A model generated the notes under the pieces. It made no database searches. It was given only the letters and a program-made list of their open reading frames with translations, and had not been told where the DNA came from. From NCBI GenBank assembly GCA_004794785.1, contig SJOL01006478.1, positions 439,222 through 503,221 of the forward strand: a DNA stretch of 64,000 nt. The letters run 5' to 3'. A program made the position numbers and the translations under genes. This DNA is from Opisthorchis felineus. Lineage: Eukaryota; Platyhelminthes; Trematoda; Opisthorchiida; Opisthorchiidae. The number at the start of each line of letters is the position of its first letter. The first letter of the stretch is position 1. Shown here piece by piece: positions 49,235 through 62,200 of the stretch.

Positions 49235-49330
49235 CAAAAGCCACTCCCAAAGACGGGCACGAACCACCGACCTCCCGCTTGTCGGATGAAGGCTCTACCG
49301 ACTAAGCTACTGTGTACGATCGTCGTCCGT
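49235..49330 (-). repeat. tRNA-like SINE head, reverse
   Basis: On the minus strand, TAGCTTAGTCGGTAGAGC is a strong A-box/D-arm and GGTGGTTCGTGCCCG a strong B-box. The anticodon stem does not pair (CTTCA with AGCGG) and no acceptor stem closes, so it is a tRNA-derived repeat. Confidence 0.6.
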
Positions 49331-51440
49331 CACACTAATGCTCATCTGGTGTGTCTTTTCATACGCATTTCTATTATGCTGAAAATATGTCCAAATATTG
49401 GTAGCTCTAGTGAATTTATCAACTGTTCTTCACGTGGCAGTTGATCTATCCATCACGTATGGTAATTGGCCGGCGAATGCTCTGTCACCATTCGAGAAGG
49501 CATCGTCCTAAACAAATGAGAATGACGAAAGATTTGACCTAAAAGATTAAAAAACTGTTTAATATAGAGGGTTTCCTATTGACCGATCAAACGGCTAAAA
49601 GACTGGCTAGAAGGTACCATATAATAAAGGCGGAGGGGACAACCTGAATCAAACGAACAGGAAAACTGAAATCGAGGTACTCAACGAGCCTACCAGATGC
49701 TAGTTAGTCAGAGCATGAGGGAACCCAAATAGCGAAATGACCTATGAAATTACGTACGAGCCAACCTCCAGACAACGAACCACCTTGCGGTCAAAAACTA
49801 CTCTTAAGAAACCATATGAACGCAGCAGATGTGAAGGAATTACCAACCCAACCGCGCACTGACGGTGTCTACGCAAATGATGACAAAGCCTTTGAAACGA
49901 ATTACCAAGCTCGGCGGACAGATCGACTGCCACCTGATCAATTACATATTAAGTATATTTCAAGATCTACCAAATTCCCTTCTGCTTTCTAATAACTTTT
50001 CATTTTCACATTGTCGCTTACACGCTTCCTTTTATGCTAAGCTTTGGCTTCGTACACAGCTTCTCGTGTTGGTTTGTTCTACTGTAGTTGACAAGTTGGG
50101 CATTGGGCAGAGCATTAGCCAGACGGACACAGTACAGCAGTATACACAACAGATTTGATGATATGCAATACGAAATATACGTTTAAAAATTGAGAACCTT
50201 AAGGGCAACGTCAGGATGCCTAAACTAAACGGATGCTACTACAGGCCAACTGTACTTCAGAACTTGAGAGATTCAGCTTTGGCTAAGAATAAGTAGTGAG
50301 TATCTGAGATTTATACCTTGAAGATGCTAACTTATGCGACCGTGAAAAGCAGACCACCTGGTGGGGATTATCAGCACCCATTCTATTATACTCTTCCAGT
50401 CGTTCTTATAATTTTCTCAGCGAGGCATCTTTCTTGTGTTATTTATCTGGGGCAGCAAATACATGTAGATTGGGAATGAGGGTCAGGTAACGGCTCCTCC
50501 TTCAGTCCGGCAGAAGCCTTATCCGGATGCTGCCCGACAAAATGGGCGAATAGCATTTTTTCCCTGTGTATCCTAATTGCCGGCATTTGTACCATGTTTG
50601 TGGAAAAATCATTCAACACAAGGCCTTTTTGAATGGTTACATCAAATGGATTTACATTGGTGTTTAGACATCACATTGCCCGAACGAAAACAAATTTTCT
50701 TTCCGTGCCTTTTGATGTTACCAGATGGAGATTACAGAAAAACAATGAGCTTATCAGCAGGATAATGTCCACGCGCACATTTATGCCAGCTGTATCACAT
50801 AACCGAGGATAGGGACAAGCAAATTTTTGTTATTTCTCCGGCCAACTGGGGGTAATTTTGTTCCCAAAGTCACCAGCGCTTCATCCCGTTTACATAAATC
50901 CATGATATGCGCCGCTGTTTAAACGTTAAGCCTAAAAAACATCATTCTCAAAGCTGACAACAGTGACCGGAAGCAGTTACTTTGGATGATGAATAGACTT
51001 CATCTTAAAATGCGGTGGTCGACCGTAACTAGGGGAAAACCATGAAGCCAAAACTGTCGTCGAGTGTCGTTTGAGCGTATCATCAGATAAGCAGGATGTT
51101 ACTCAGTGGCAGCCACAATAGAGAGTTGATGGCGACATTCTAGCAAGTTCTATGATGTGGTCATCTCGTCATCACTGAAATAATGTGCATAATATACTCA
51201 TATTCCAAACCTTGACGCAAAATAGCCTGAGTCACATTTCAAAAATCTCAACCGAGAAGTCAGTCGACGCTGGTTGATTACCCATTTAAATTAGCGGACG
51301 CACTGTAACAAAAATGCTCGGTAACATACATTTCGCACAAAATGTGTTACAATGGATTCCTGGTTATCTGCTTTATGGAGATACAGTTTATGTGGCCATA
51401 CATTGAAGGATGGATTAACTACATTGCCATTTATTCCACC
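49331..51440. other. No recognisable gene
   Basis: Only short ORFs; nothing supported. Confidence 0.4.
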
Positions 51441-51444
51441 TATA

Positions 51445-51575
51445 CGAGTGCCAAAGTTTTTAACTGGAATTTTACCCTACAAGTGAAGACAATGTATGCC
51501 CGAGGATTCGAACCCTCAAACCTCCGAATAGATATTTCACAGTCAGCACACTACTGTTGACTCCCTATTAGGATG
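51445..51575 (-). repeat. HHR-A deletion copy (head fused to tail)
   Basis: On the minus strand the B-box-like GAGGGTTCGAATCCTCGGGC, the best B-box in the window, is followed directly by the tail (CATTGTCTTCACTTGTAGGG, AAAATTCCAGTT). The whole ribozyme segment is missing. Confidence 0.55.
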
Positions 51576-54220
51576 AAATAACACTGCGGTGCCACTCTGT
51601 TTCACTGCTACAAGGATTAGTCCGAGAAAAACAAGGTCGGCAATCAAAAATTCAGCGGTTTTCCAAGTGAACTATGACTGTTTATGAAACTTTACCTTGT
51701 AAAATTAGTTATCTGGTTTTGGCATTTGTATGGAAACCCGTGAGTTCTTCCGCGGAAGTAATTAAAATTGTGACAAAACAGAGGGGAAAAAAGCCATGGT
51801 TGAAGTAATCCGGAATCGGGACCGTACTTTGTCACGCACCGTTGAATACCCAGCCTTCATTCAACGTATAATTGCTTAAAAAATCTTTGCTAATGTTGAC
51901 CAAAAGTCCCGCAAAATTTATTTTTTACCCTTCTTGAGTGCCCTTAGTGAGAATCTCATTGACTGATTCGAAAAGTGCACAACATAAAGCAATTATCTCT
52001 CAAACCGCGTGGTTTGTCGGAAATTTAAGCTCATACAGCTAATCACATCTTGCTTCTTCACAGTATACTCTTGACTGAACAGCTCCGGTTGTACACGATT
52101 CGCTGAAAATTAATTTAGAAAATAATGTTTATCAGTGGGGCTGCACATCGACAATTTTTAGAACAAATATATTCACTCGTGCAGAGAGGGAAACGGTGCG
52201 ATTCCTCATCGTTTCTTGATTAGAATGCGGGAAACCTCATTTAGAATTGTCCAATTAGCAGTTCCGTGGGCAGAACTGACTTGAACTAGTGGACCTGTAA
52301 ACTGCATAAACAAACCAGATCACTGGCGCCAGCTAGTTAATTGGCATAGCAAAGTCAGTGATTCGAACGTAAAGTTCATTCGTACCAGCTATCCAACACG
52401 CGCACACCCACTCTTCCACCGCCCGGTCTATCCTTGGTAAAACCGTTACAAGTGCGCATTTTGTGCAATTTGAACTGACTTTATTGCCCCCAATTTAGTG
52501 AGAATCGTGATGTTCTCCCTTGTGCCTGATTACTAAACCATTTTGTCATAGTCATGTAAATATCAAACCACACCAAGAAAACAATTATTCTCAAATGAAA
52601 AAGGTCACAAACTCATAAATCTGTCCACTGGAAATACTAGCAAAGAGAGAGGTTTTCACTTTAATTTGTTATGTTCTAGTCCTTGTCTTAATAATTGGAC
52701 AACCCAAAGAAATTTTACACCCAACATATTTGGCGGATAGAACAATTATTTTTTACGGAGGTCTTTGAAATGACAAAATGAAACAATGTGGTGCCCAAAA
52801 CAGTAAGTGTCATACAAGACCGCTATTTTCAGCGCTTCATGAAGTCATCAATTATTGGCCATGGATGTTTAATACAACTTTTCTTGGTTGTCACTTTGAA
52901 ACGACTTTTTACTAGTCGGCCAAGTAGTTGAATAATTTCCTGATATCGCGTGATGACAAATTATAACTTGCCATCGACCCACCTCCTGAAGCGTTTGTTT
53001 CAGAAAACGATACTTTATATAATCGCATCAAAATAAAACGAAAACCTGTCTTTTGTATATTTCTGTTCATGAAGGAAAACACTTAGACGTCTTTAACAGC
53101 TTAACAAGTTGACTTAAACCCTAGTCAGCCTTCACTTGGCCGCTTTAATCGGAGTGCATCACAAACCAAAACTTAATCGGGATGTTGACTGAATCTCCCG
53201 CACGAACCAATCTGCGTGGGTATAGGCAATTCACTGTACTGTACACCAGCACAAAAGTGTTGAAGTCAGCTCACATCCATCTAACCGGCGGTGGTGGCTG
53301 AACCCTCTTTTATAAAAACACACTTTTTGAGTACCTTTCAGAGACTATACTTTCTATTAACTTGAGATAAATTATGAGATCGCATTCAGCCAACCGATAA
53401 AATGTGATATACATACCCTCTTTTAAACGTACACCTGGACACTCTCAGCCAACCGATGGGAAGGTCATACGTAGCTGATACCCAGACAAGATGTTTCTAG
53501 ACTGGTAAATATGCAACTACTACACCGCTCATTTCAGTTAAAGGGAAAATACATGGTCCCACACACAACCACCACTGCGGAATGGCCTGTCTCACCGATA
53601 GACCCGCGCACAATGGAGGATACTTTTGTTTTGCAGTGTATCTAACTGAAAGTCCTATAGCCAGTGCAAATCCGAGGCAATAAGACCGGATATGGAACGG
53701 GAGGTGACGGCTCTGAAGCTATAATCACACTTAAGTGGAGACCCCTATCTGCCAGTTCAAGTGGGCAAAACTGAATAAATGTGAACCAGATTGTATGCGA
53801 CAGGTGGTGCGCATCACATGTAAGATGCAGCCAGAGCACACACCGTGGGCCAGTGCTGGACATTGTTCAGCTCGGTCTGTGCATCGTCGCAGGCCTAAAA
53901 CTCTTCAATCTTCGGAGTGCCAGTGTGGTGGGTTGTTTTCAGAGTTATGTAGATGAACAAAATACAATTCAAGCCAAATCAACTTACTACAAAACAATTG
54001 AGCAAGACATAACAAAATGTGCAAAAATTACATATTTGAGATGGTGATGAAAAGAATAGATAGTCCGACAGTTCAGATAATGGCTAACCGTTGAATATTT
54101 TATCGGCTTGGGTGTTGGCGCTCATCCGGACAAAACAGTAAACCACCACACTGAAACCCACATATTTTGAATTTTGCTCGTCAAACTTAGCACTAATTCA
54201 GTCCACAGACTTTGGCGAAG
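51576..54220. other. No recognisable gene; some repeat-like sequence
   Basis: Near 53300-53475 CCCTCTTTTA and CAGCCAACCGAT each occur twice, suggesting an old tandem duplication of about 58 bases. A relatively GC-rich block at 53570-53940 looks repeat-derived but I do not recognise it. Confidence 0.35.
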
Positions 54221-54224
54221 CCAC

Positions 54225-54395
54225 TCGTGACAGAAGGCTGCATGTCCTGGCCTCCATGAATTTCCGCGAAATGCCCATTGCTGATGACCCCCGGTAAAAA
54301 TGAAACAGCTGAACAGTGCTTCATGGCTTTTCATCATAGACTGGTTTGACTTGCAGGGCGAAATCTCCAATAAAGCACTAATGTCAGGCATACGT
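54225..54395 (+). repeat. HHR-A repeat, forward copy with good ribozyme core
   Basis: Begins in a head remnant (CTCCATGAATTTCCGCGAAA), followed by the hammerhead-like core (54274-54319) and the tail (TCATCATAGACTGGTTTGAC, GGGCGAAATCTCCAATAAAG). The A-box region is not preserved. Confidence 0.65.
54274..54319 (+). ncRNA. Type I hammerhead ribozyme-like core (HHR-A)
   Basis: CATTG (54276-54280) pairs with CAGTG (54314-54318) as stem I, one pair being T-G. CTGATGA is at 54281-54287 and GAAA at 54302-54305. Palindromic stem III in the family is ACAGCTGT followed by A; here its last T is A, which disrupts the pair next to the cleavage site (54313/54314). Stem II is degenerate. Both catalytic strands are intact, but cleavage is doubtful. 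Confidence 0.6.
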
Positions 54396-56475
54396 AGTTG
54401 AATCCGTTACTCAGACCATTGTTTGAGAATCACTTTGTTATCCTTCTTCAGCAGTACGTTTACGCTTTGCACAACTGACGACCTACAATTTTACTTGAAC
54501 TGTTATAGATGAGGCGTGATAACCTGCTGCTCAATGGCGATCAAAAAGCGTAACCACTTTGGATGATAGTTAAAAGACAAATCAATTTATGCGGTAGATA
54601 ATCCTTTATTATTAAGTCTTGAGACATTTTTGCCTAATGAGATACATTTTGTCTCCTAAAACTCATTTCCTTCATGGGATTATTGCATGTCGGGACGCTA
54701 CGGTAATATGATAATGGCAAACATTTGCTGCAGCTCGGCTCTGGAATACGGAATTCGAGACTTCAAGAGAGACTCCATAGGTTGCATCAATGTCCAAAGG
54801 AGAGTTGTGGAACTTTGCCAACTGCCGACACTGTGCAAACACTGAGAGATATTTATATATCAGCGCTTTTTAAACGATTGTTCGGTTGAGGATTACTGGC
54901 GGTTCACGACTCCCAGTCATCGATTTTTATTCATTAGTCACTGGACCTAAGTAGCCCAAGGGTTTACAAGAAAACTATGCCTTCGCATTTGACCAACACT
55001 TTCAGCGAGCTCTTCAAAGAGATTTTGTGAAGAGTATTCCTGCTAGTAATACGATAGATGGTTCAAAAGGCTGGAACATTTCCATATTAATGTCGGTCAA
55101 TATGTAATTAGAAGGCTGGCCACCAGATCACCTGTTTGTTGGTCTAGATTCGAGAAGAATTCCCACACCCATAGCAAACACCATTGACAGGTTCATGGTG
55201 TGGAATGTCCGTTCGTTGGGCGCCCTATTCTGATGTGTTTCTGATGTGCTCCCGGAACCCGCTGCTCACCAGAAAGATGGAATGGGTCGTTCGACTCTTC
55301 TCAACAGTTCCATTCTGTTGAACCCTGATACGTGACCTTGTCTTGACAAATCTTGGCAACAGATATCCCTAGCCAGTATGCGTCTATTGTGATGGCTATC
55401 CTGTTACAACCTATCAATAAATGAACATGCCAAACCGTAAAAAAAAATAGTGGTAATCACTTGCCTTTTGGGTGTTTTCTCGCTCCACCTAGTCATTTCT
55501 GTCTAGGAACTGAACGACAACTTAAGCGAATAGCGGATGTATACTGCGGTATGTCCCTGAAACAGGCACTCTTCTACAATCAGCCAAAACCATGGCATAT
55601 TCTGGGGATGACATCAAGATAATAAATTGAACGCGTATTGATGTTTATTGCTGGTGCAACCTCTTGCAATAAATCAATCGAAGGTTTTTCTTGTTTTAAA
55701 AATGTGGAAAATTGGTCATCGTACAACAGGCCACAGAAGCCACCGTATGGTGTATGGCTTCTAATCGTTATATGCTTCTTCCCCCATCTATTTTAATTCA
55801 GAATGCTTCTTTCAGTGCTGTACGGAAAACGACGCTTGGAGGCTTTTTAAAGCTTGAACTCCAGTAGAAGCAAACCTGTTTGATGACCTTACTTAAGGCA
55901 TTCCGGGGCGGTCTGCATGGCACGAAATGAATCAATTGCCCTAATACAAATATGATCAGGCGAAGGGAATTATGAAAAGGGCAGAACCGATGTCACAAAT
56001 AAGTGGCAGCTGGACAATTCGACTGGTGTTTTTCTCGCACTTGTATCCTCTACTGTGACCACTTAGTTACATTTTTTGTCTTTCAATTCGATTCCGGGTT
56101 AGATGCTTACGTAGAGCTGTCGTTTTCTTGGTACACGACGCTCAACCCAATTCACTCCCTCAGCGTCAGTTTGAAGTTTATCTTCAGGAGGTCTATGGCT
56201 GATCTTGCTATGTTTCTTGCACTTGTCCTTTTGATGACTAAAATTTTGTCAGTAGTATTGCGGACTGATACTCTGATACTCAGACTGATACTCTAATTAC
56301 TCTAAATCCGGGGCAAAAAGGCGAGGGTTTTCTGACACAGATGGTAACAGCACAGCAGTTGAACTCAAAGGTGATCGCTTCGCATGAACTGGAGGCTGTA
56401 TTACTATTGGTCTATAAATCAATGGTCGTGGCAAGTCACGTGTAGCACCGCCGTAGGCTCAGCTATCTGATGACT
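54396..56475. other. No recognisable gene
   Basis: Short ORFs only. Its right edge runs into the 3' end of the LINE relic. Confidence 0.4.
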
Positions 56476-56479
56476 ACAA

Positions 56480-58640
56480 AAATCTAAGTCGGGTCTGCTA
56501 AACTCACTTTATCCGCTGACTTTTTGTCGAAAGGTCAGTGCGTCCGCTATTGGCCGATCAACCCAGTGCTAGGAGTAAAAGCATGACCGCAGTTGCCCAA
56601 ATCTAAGTTGTTCGGCCTATAAGTTCAGCAGATCGGGCTCAAAGACAACAATTACTGAACTGGCACACTTTATTTTGTATCGTTTTCCTCCATTTCATCC
56701 TATTTTGCTTTCGCTTCCATCTTCACAAGATCCATGTAGGCAACTTTGGACTTTCGACCAAGATATCCATATTTTGAAGCTCTTGTCCGTCAGAGATCCG
56801 TTTCTTCGTGTTCAGCTGACCATTAATAAGTGGCACTGAAAACCCGTTCCCGCCCATTCAGCAAACATACCCAAGCCACCGTAGACGGTTCAGTGAGATC
56901 ATAACCTCCGCTCCATCACAACGCGCCAGTCGGAGGACCTCCGTGCCTGGCACCAGTACAGTCCATTAAACATCGAGTATCTGCCTTAGAGAGCCAGGTG
57001 AGAGCCATTCAGCTATCGAAGGTTGCTCAGGTACACAGCTACTGTTTTCATGCCATACAACAAAATAGAACCACTGCCTATTATACATACAACTTATTAT
57101 CCATTCGCAAGCTACGGTTCCGAGGCAGCAGAATTCCGTGCAATAGTCTACGAAATCTGCTCCAGTCACAATGAGCGGAAGACTTTTGGGGCGCAGGTTG
57201 GTTCGAGAAGAAAGGCTTCATTATGGCGATCCTCAGGCCATATGCATGGTAGAAGTAGAAAACTTATCATCGTGTGTATTTTCGAAAAGTACACAGTCAA
57301 CCGCAAACAGTAGAATGCGAACCATGGTCTGTTGACACGAATAAAGCACCCTTGAATGGTGATGGAATTACCTCTTCCCCCAAAATTACGTTGGCCAATT
57401 GAAGAAGTACATCCTGCGCAGTCGGATCATCATACCTGAGTAGTTCTGCTGTAGCGTATCTTCTCCTGCTGCCTTGCCATTTCGGAGTTGCATGTTTGCC
57501 TACCGTATCTCTCCGACAGTCTTTGAGGTAGCCTATCCACGCTCAGTGGTACGTTCGGCCTAAATGCGGATGATGTCCGCTTCAACCGCACAACATCCCA
57601 TAGGGATTTGGTCCGTATAACGTTTAGCCGATTTATGACTTTCGGACAGTAGTGGAGTTTCTTTTGCTGCCGCAGATTCTGTAGTGCTACCAAATCAGGT
57701 CATTTCGGGTATCTTTTTGCTGCTGTTTCTTGACCTGGCTATTTGAATAGGTGCAAGAATAGGCAAACTCTTCGTTTTTCCAGCTACTAGCGGTCTTATT
57801 TGGCGGTCATTGACATCCAACCAGTTATGGTGACTCGGGTGATTCTGACTGGCTGCCGTTCTCTGGTTCTTCAACCGGTGCCACAATTCTGTCAACTGGC
57901 TGGACGGATTAAAGGCTGTCAGTGGGAACACCAGTTGATGCTAGTATACTAACCTGATTTCCTGAGCTTTGAAGCGGTATACTCAATTTTTATGCGCTGG
58001 TTTATGCAGTGTGCGTAGTGAGGTTTGCACAACTAAAGATCAAGCCTCGTTCAGATGAGCTGCTGGTCTGCTCCACAGTCAGCTCCTTGCATCACTCGCT
58101 TGCTGGACACCTCTTTAAAGTCTCGCTGGTGAACGACAACGTAAACGAGATGTTTTGGGCGACAGCTGCATGAGTGTTCGTGCACTGACGTTTTTCTGTT
58201 CGAGGCCAAGTCTTGCGCTGATGAGAGCAAGAGTATAGAGAGCGCAGTCTGAGAAGTGCGCGTTTGCAGTCCTGGTACCATGACGTCCGAGAAAGCCTGG
58301 CCAGAGGCAGTGATCTCGACCGACATACGCACTAAAGTCGGCTTGAAAGAGACTCTTATCGGTTTTCGGAACTGGTCAAACTGGAGTGTAAACCTTGGCT
58401 TGAAAGTTGTTCCTTTGGTCGTCTGTAGAGCGTGGCTTTGGAGCATATGCACTGAATACAGTCATGTAGGTTAAGTCTGTCAATCTGAGGTGTAGTGAAG
58501 TAAGATGTGGACTGACGCCAAGGGGTTCTCTGTCGACCATTTCCTCGATGCGGTTGAACGGGGCAAAACCGAACACTTGATTCTGTTTTTCTTTTGTCGG
58601 ATAGGCGACCCGTGAAATATGTATCCAGAGCCAGCTTTAT
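56480..58640 (-). pseudogene. Decayed LINE with endonuclease and reverse-transcriptase segments
   Basis: Minus-strand frames give, in polyprotein order, three parts. First, an apurinic-type endonuclease: FGFAPFNRIEEMVDREPLGV at about 58570, FSAYAP, and near 58100 KHLVYVVVHQRDFKEVSSKR followed by GADCGADQQLI, where the family has WTDHRLI. Second, a linker with HHNWLDVNDRQI (57820). Third, an RT C-terminal half: FAVD at 57296-57307, then VTGADFVDYCTEFCCLGTV (57120-57170), then LNRLRWLGYV (56880). The catalytic FADD motif is FAVD and several frameshifts and stops interrupt it. Only about 100-150 bases separate the linker from FAVD, so most of the RT fingers and palm are deleted. The 3' region (56530-56700) reads MEENDTK and similar flatworm-LINE tail codons. 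Non-functional. Confidence 0.75.
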
Positions 58641-59160
58641 ACAACATCTACGAAAAGTTATATTGCTGACACAACGAGAAACCTAGTGGCTAGTTTAGAG
58701 AGAATGAGGAGGTAAGTTGTCGTGTAACCAGGCTCACTTTTTCAACCCCTTCCTGTAAAGTTTTGCTGAAGTGTCGGAGTGGCTTTTGAGACAGAAGAAT
58801 ATTTGAAATCCCTTGTTATAAGCGTCAGAAACTGTAGATCGATCTTCCTTACAGGTAAATTGGTTGCATCTTTTCTGAAGTTGGGATGCAGCATTTTGTT
58901 TTACTCAAAAATAGCCTTCTTAACAACCTTTCCGTCCTTCAGTTAGCGACACACAAAGGGTCACCGTGTTCGAGTTTAACGTTTTAAGACTGCTTTATTC
59001 TTCGCTCCTCTCTGAAATTAAAAGCGATGAACAGTAGTGCATCTTGTCAAGGTGACCACAAGCTACTTCAGCACTGTTTCCGAATTTGCTCTCAAACAAT
59101 CACCGTTACCAGCTGTGTCCTAATTGTTGACACTCGAACGCTAAAATGGCTCATCTTAAA
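58641..59160. other. No recognisable feature
   Basis: Between the LINE relic and an HHR-B repeat; nothing supported. Confidence 0.4.
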
Positions 59161-59165
59161 CGTAA

Positions 59166-59285
59166 AACACTAGTTGTAAGGTTGCTGAAAACTCGTCGAG
59201 AGCAAACGGCTGGTTTCGTCCTTCTTGGGGCTCATCAGTTAGGCGCCGTCCCCGAGTTCCCCTCAACCTTATGTTCCAGTCTTCA
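59166..59285 (-). repeat. HHR-B repeat, reverse copy with intact core strands
   Basis: Minus strand: CTGATGA (59238-59232), stem II GCCC, loop CAAGAA, GGAC, then GAAA (59217-59214). The following CCAGCC has lost the GTC cleavage triplet, and stem I (CCTAA with GTTTG) no longer pairs. The flanks match the family (GGGGACGGCGCCTA, and TTTTCAGCAACCTT at the end). Confidence 0.7.
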
Positions 59286-62200
59286 ATATTCAGCGATCCG
59301 TTCGTTTATCAAATTGGTCTGTAGACCAACAAACCTACAAACAGTTTGAGATTGTTTAAAAAACCAAATGGTTCAGCAAACCATTAGTTTTCAGATACAA
59401 GGAAAACCCTGTTAAACTGTGCATCAGGAAAAATCAGAGTAAATCAGTCGCTTGTCCTTGGATTTCTTGGAAAAAGTCTAATACACCTACTTCCGTTGTG
59501 TATTTAACCTACAATGAACAAATATACTGTTCTCCAGGGTCCACTTCACTTAAAAGTCCTCTTTCAATCCGGACAGCAACCAACCGGAAACAGTCTCTTT
59601 CTGTAGGTTTTTTACGTCGAGGATAATCCACCAAATGACAGCAAGTACCAGTAGGGATACAAGCCCTTGTCACATTCCACATACTTAACTTGTAACCGTT
59701 TATGTATAGTTAAATATCAGGCGTCACGCGTCACATCCCTCCTCCAGTTAACCGACTCCATTTAGTCCATAGTCTAAGTTTCTATCAATTCAGCTGCAGA
59801 CAGGAGAAGATCAACTCGCTGATGCTGTGAACAACGCAACAAGAGTACGAAACACTACCTGGTTAACGTCACAGTCGGTTGGCCAATATGGGCTAAAAAG
59901 GAACTGCTATCTCACCTTGTGTGTTGTCGTGCCTACTCCAATAACCACAAGAAGTTTCTCGTGTCATTTTGGGAAATTTTGATTCATAAAAAGCAGCATT
60001 TGGGAGAACAACAGTCAAACAAAAAAATGAATTCTAATGTCGTCTCTCCCACTGAAAAATGTTACGTGTTGGAAAAGTATTCGATTTTGTTACGGTTTAA
60101 AATCCACCTATAGGTCGTACACAGCTTATCGATCACTTTCCACAGGGAGGATGATTAAGTTTGCCCTGCCGGTGAACGTTTGTCAAGTTTTCTCATCAAT
60201 ATTGTCATCCTACGAAGCATACAGCAAACAACCAGTTCACGTGACATTTTGAGGCTAGCGATTTAAACGGGTTTTGAACCCAAACTTTACCCAGCTAGTT
60301 CCAACGCTTGGAATGCACCACGTGACTCAAGTTGGAAATTTCACTCAGTTCCTGTCCTTCAGCATAGCTGGTGAAGCTGAAGAAAGTTAATATTTCCGCT
60401 TTGTTGATCTCTGTGTCAAACTGAGAGAGACGAAGTTGGAAGGCGCAAAACGCTTTATTAGCTGCGAATCAACGTACCACATGACTGAACGTGACATTCT
60501 TGCCTGCTGAATTATTGGTCTTCACCACTTCCAAGGCTTACCGCCTACGGCTTGAATAATAAATACCAAAAAACTGTTTGTCAGTTCGACAAAGCTACGC
60601 CACCGGTGATGTTTGCGATACGTGCAAAATTAAATATCAAAAACTTCTGCATCTGAAGTCTTGAGAGGGTAATAAGTTGCTTGATCAAAGTGTATTTTAG
60701 TCAGTAAGATATTTCTATGGGGAAAACAAAAAGCAGATACCCGTTTGAGACCCGCTGCGCCGCTTCATGGGTTGACTGGAATCCACAGTAAGAATACGTT
60801 TCCCCAGCAGAACGCCCCAAGGAATCAGAGCTCATACTCCTCAGGTACAAAGTTTTTTTATCCCACAAAACTTTGTAACCCGAACAAGACAACCCGGAAT
60901 CTAGAGCGGAATTGCTGAAAGTTCGGGACTGTATGATTTTCCTTAGGCTGATGATGCAATGCTTCTGAGTCGAACATAAATTGTTATTCATGTGACAGTG
61001 TTGGTTACGTTCTGATTAAGAGTGAGTTGTACAAATAAATGTTTACACTGTAGGCACTACATGGTGGGGTCATAGTACTAAATGGACCCTGTCGTGAAAT
61101 CTGGAGGGATCGGAACTGTAGCTGCTTACAACAGACCTTGGACTGGAATCAACCGGGAAACAAGGATCGTAATCCGTAAACTGAGGCTTTACGATGAGCT
61201 GTCGATTGGTGTTCATCAACTTTAATGAAGAAAAATGCCTCAGCACATTGAAGCTGTTTTTGTGCGGTAAATTTTGTTTAAGAACACAGTAGATGATATC
61301 TTTTTAACTCTTATTTAAATCTGAGTGAAATGAAAGTTTAACTGGTGTTTACATATGCAATAATCTTGAAACAGCTACGTCTACCTGACGAATCACAAAA
61401 GGGAGAAACCGGTAGCTGGATTTTTGGTAATTTCCGTCAGCCTCAGAAGCGTTATCGCATGGTTTTATTGCGGGGTCTATTTATGCTGTGTAACTTGCTA
61501 TCAGCCGTTCATAACCCAATTGTTCTCGTTAGCCCTGGGACAAACTTGATCCATTTTTATCGCTGAGGGGTGGAGGCTAAAGGATAATCATCACCACCAC
61601 TACCACCATGACCGCCATCCGTCACTCTTCTCAAACATAAATATTTGGAAACCTAATTGTCTCAACAAACCACAGCAACCGGATTTCCAGCTGAATGAAT
61701 TCCACTGGCATTGCCTTCCTGCGCTACACTCAGTAGCAGCTCACTGATTCATTGGTTGGGGCACGACACTTGCGATTAGTAGCTAACGATGATTTTCCAT
61801 CCGTTGTGTGTGTGTGTGTGTGGACGTGGGTCGACACATCTACAGAAGAAAATTCAGTGCTTCTATTCTCATCACGCGTCCACGCACAATCACCTCTTTA
61901 CTAATGAAGCGAGCGACGAAATTCGCACTCACTTAATACAGACCATGGTAAATAACACAATTTCGGAACTCGACCAACCATGTGTTGATGAAATGTTTGT
62001 TTCAATTTTTTTCTCTTTTGGGTCAATATTATGGGATGGTTGGCATAGTGAAGCAAGAAATGGACAGTTCAACAATTTTGACCGATAGATGCTCCACGCC
62101 AACTCTATTCGATGCAGTGGAAGGTTGAATATTTGGTGGAAGAATACTCCGGCACGATTACTTTTGTGGCTATTACTTCCATTTGAAAGAAATCCCGAAA

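Noticed and set aside
49235..49330. Functional tRNA gene on the minus strand
   Set aside because: A and B boxes are good, but the anticodon and acceptor stems do not pair.
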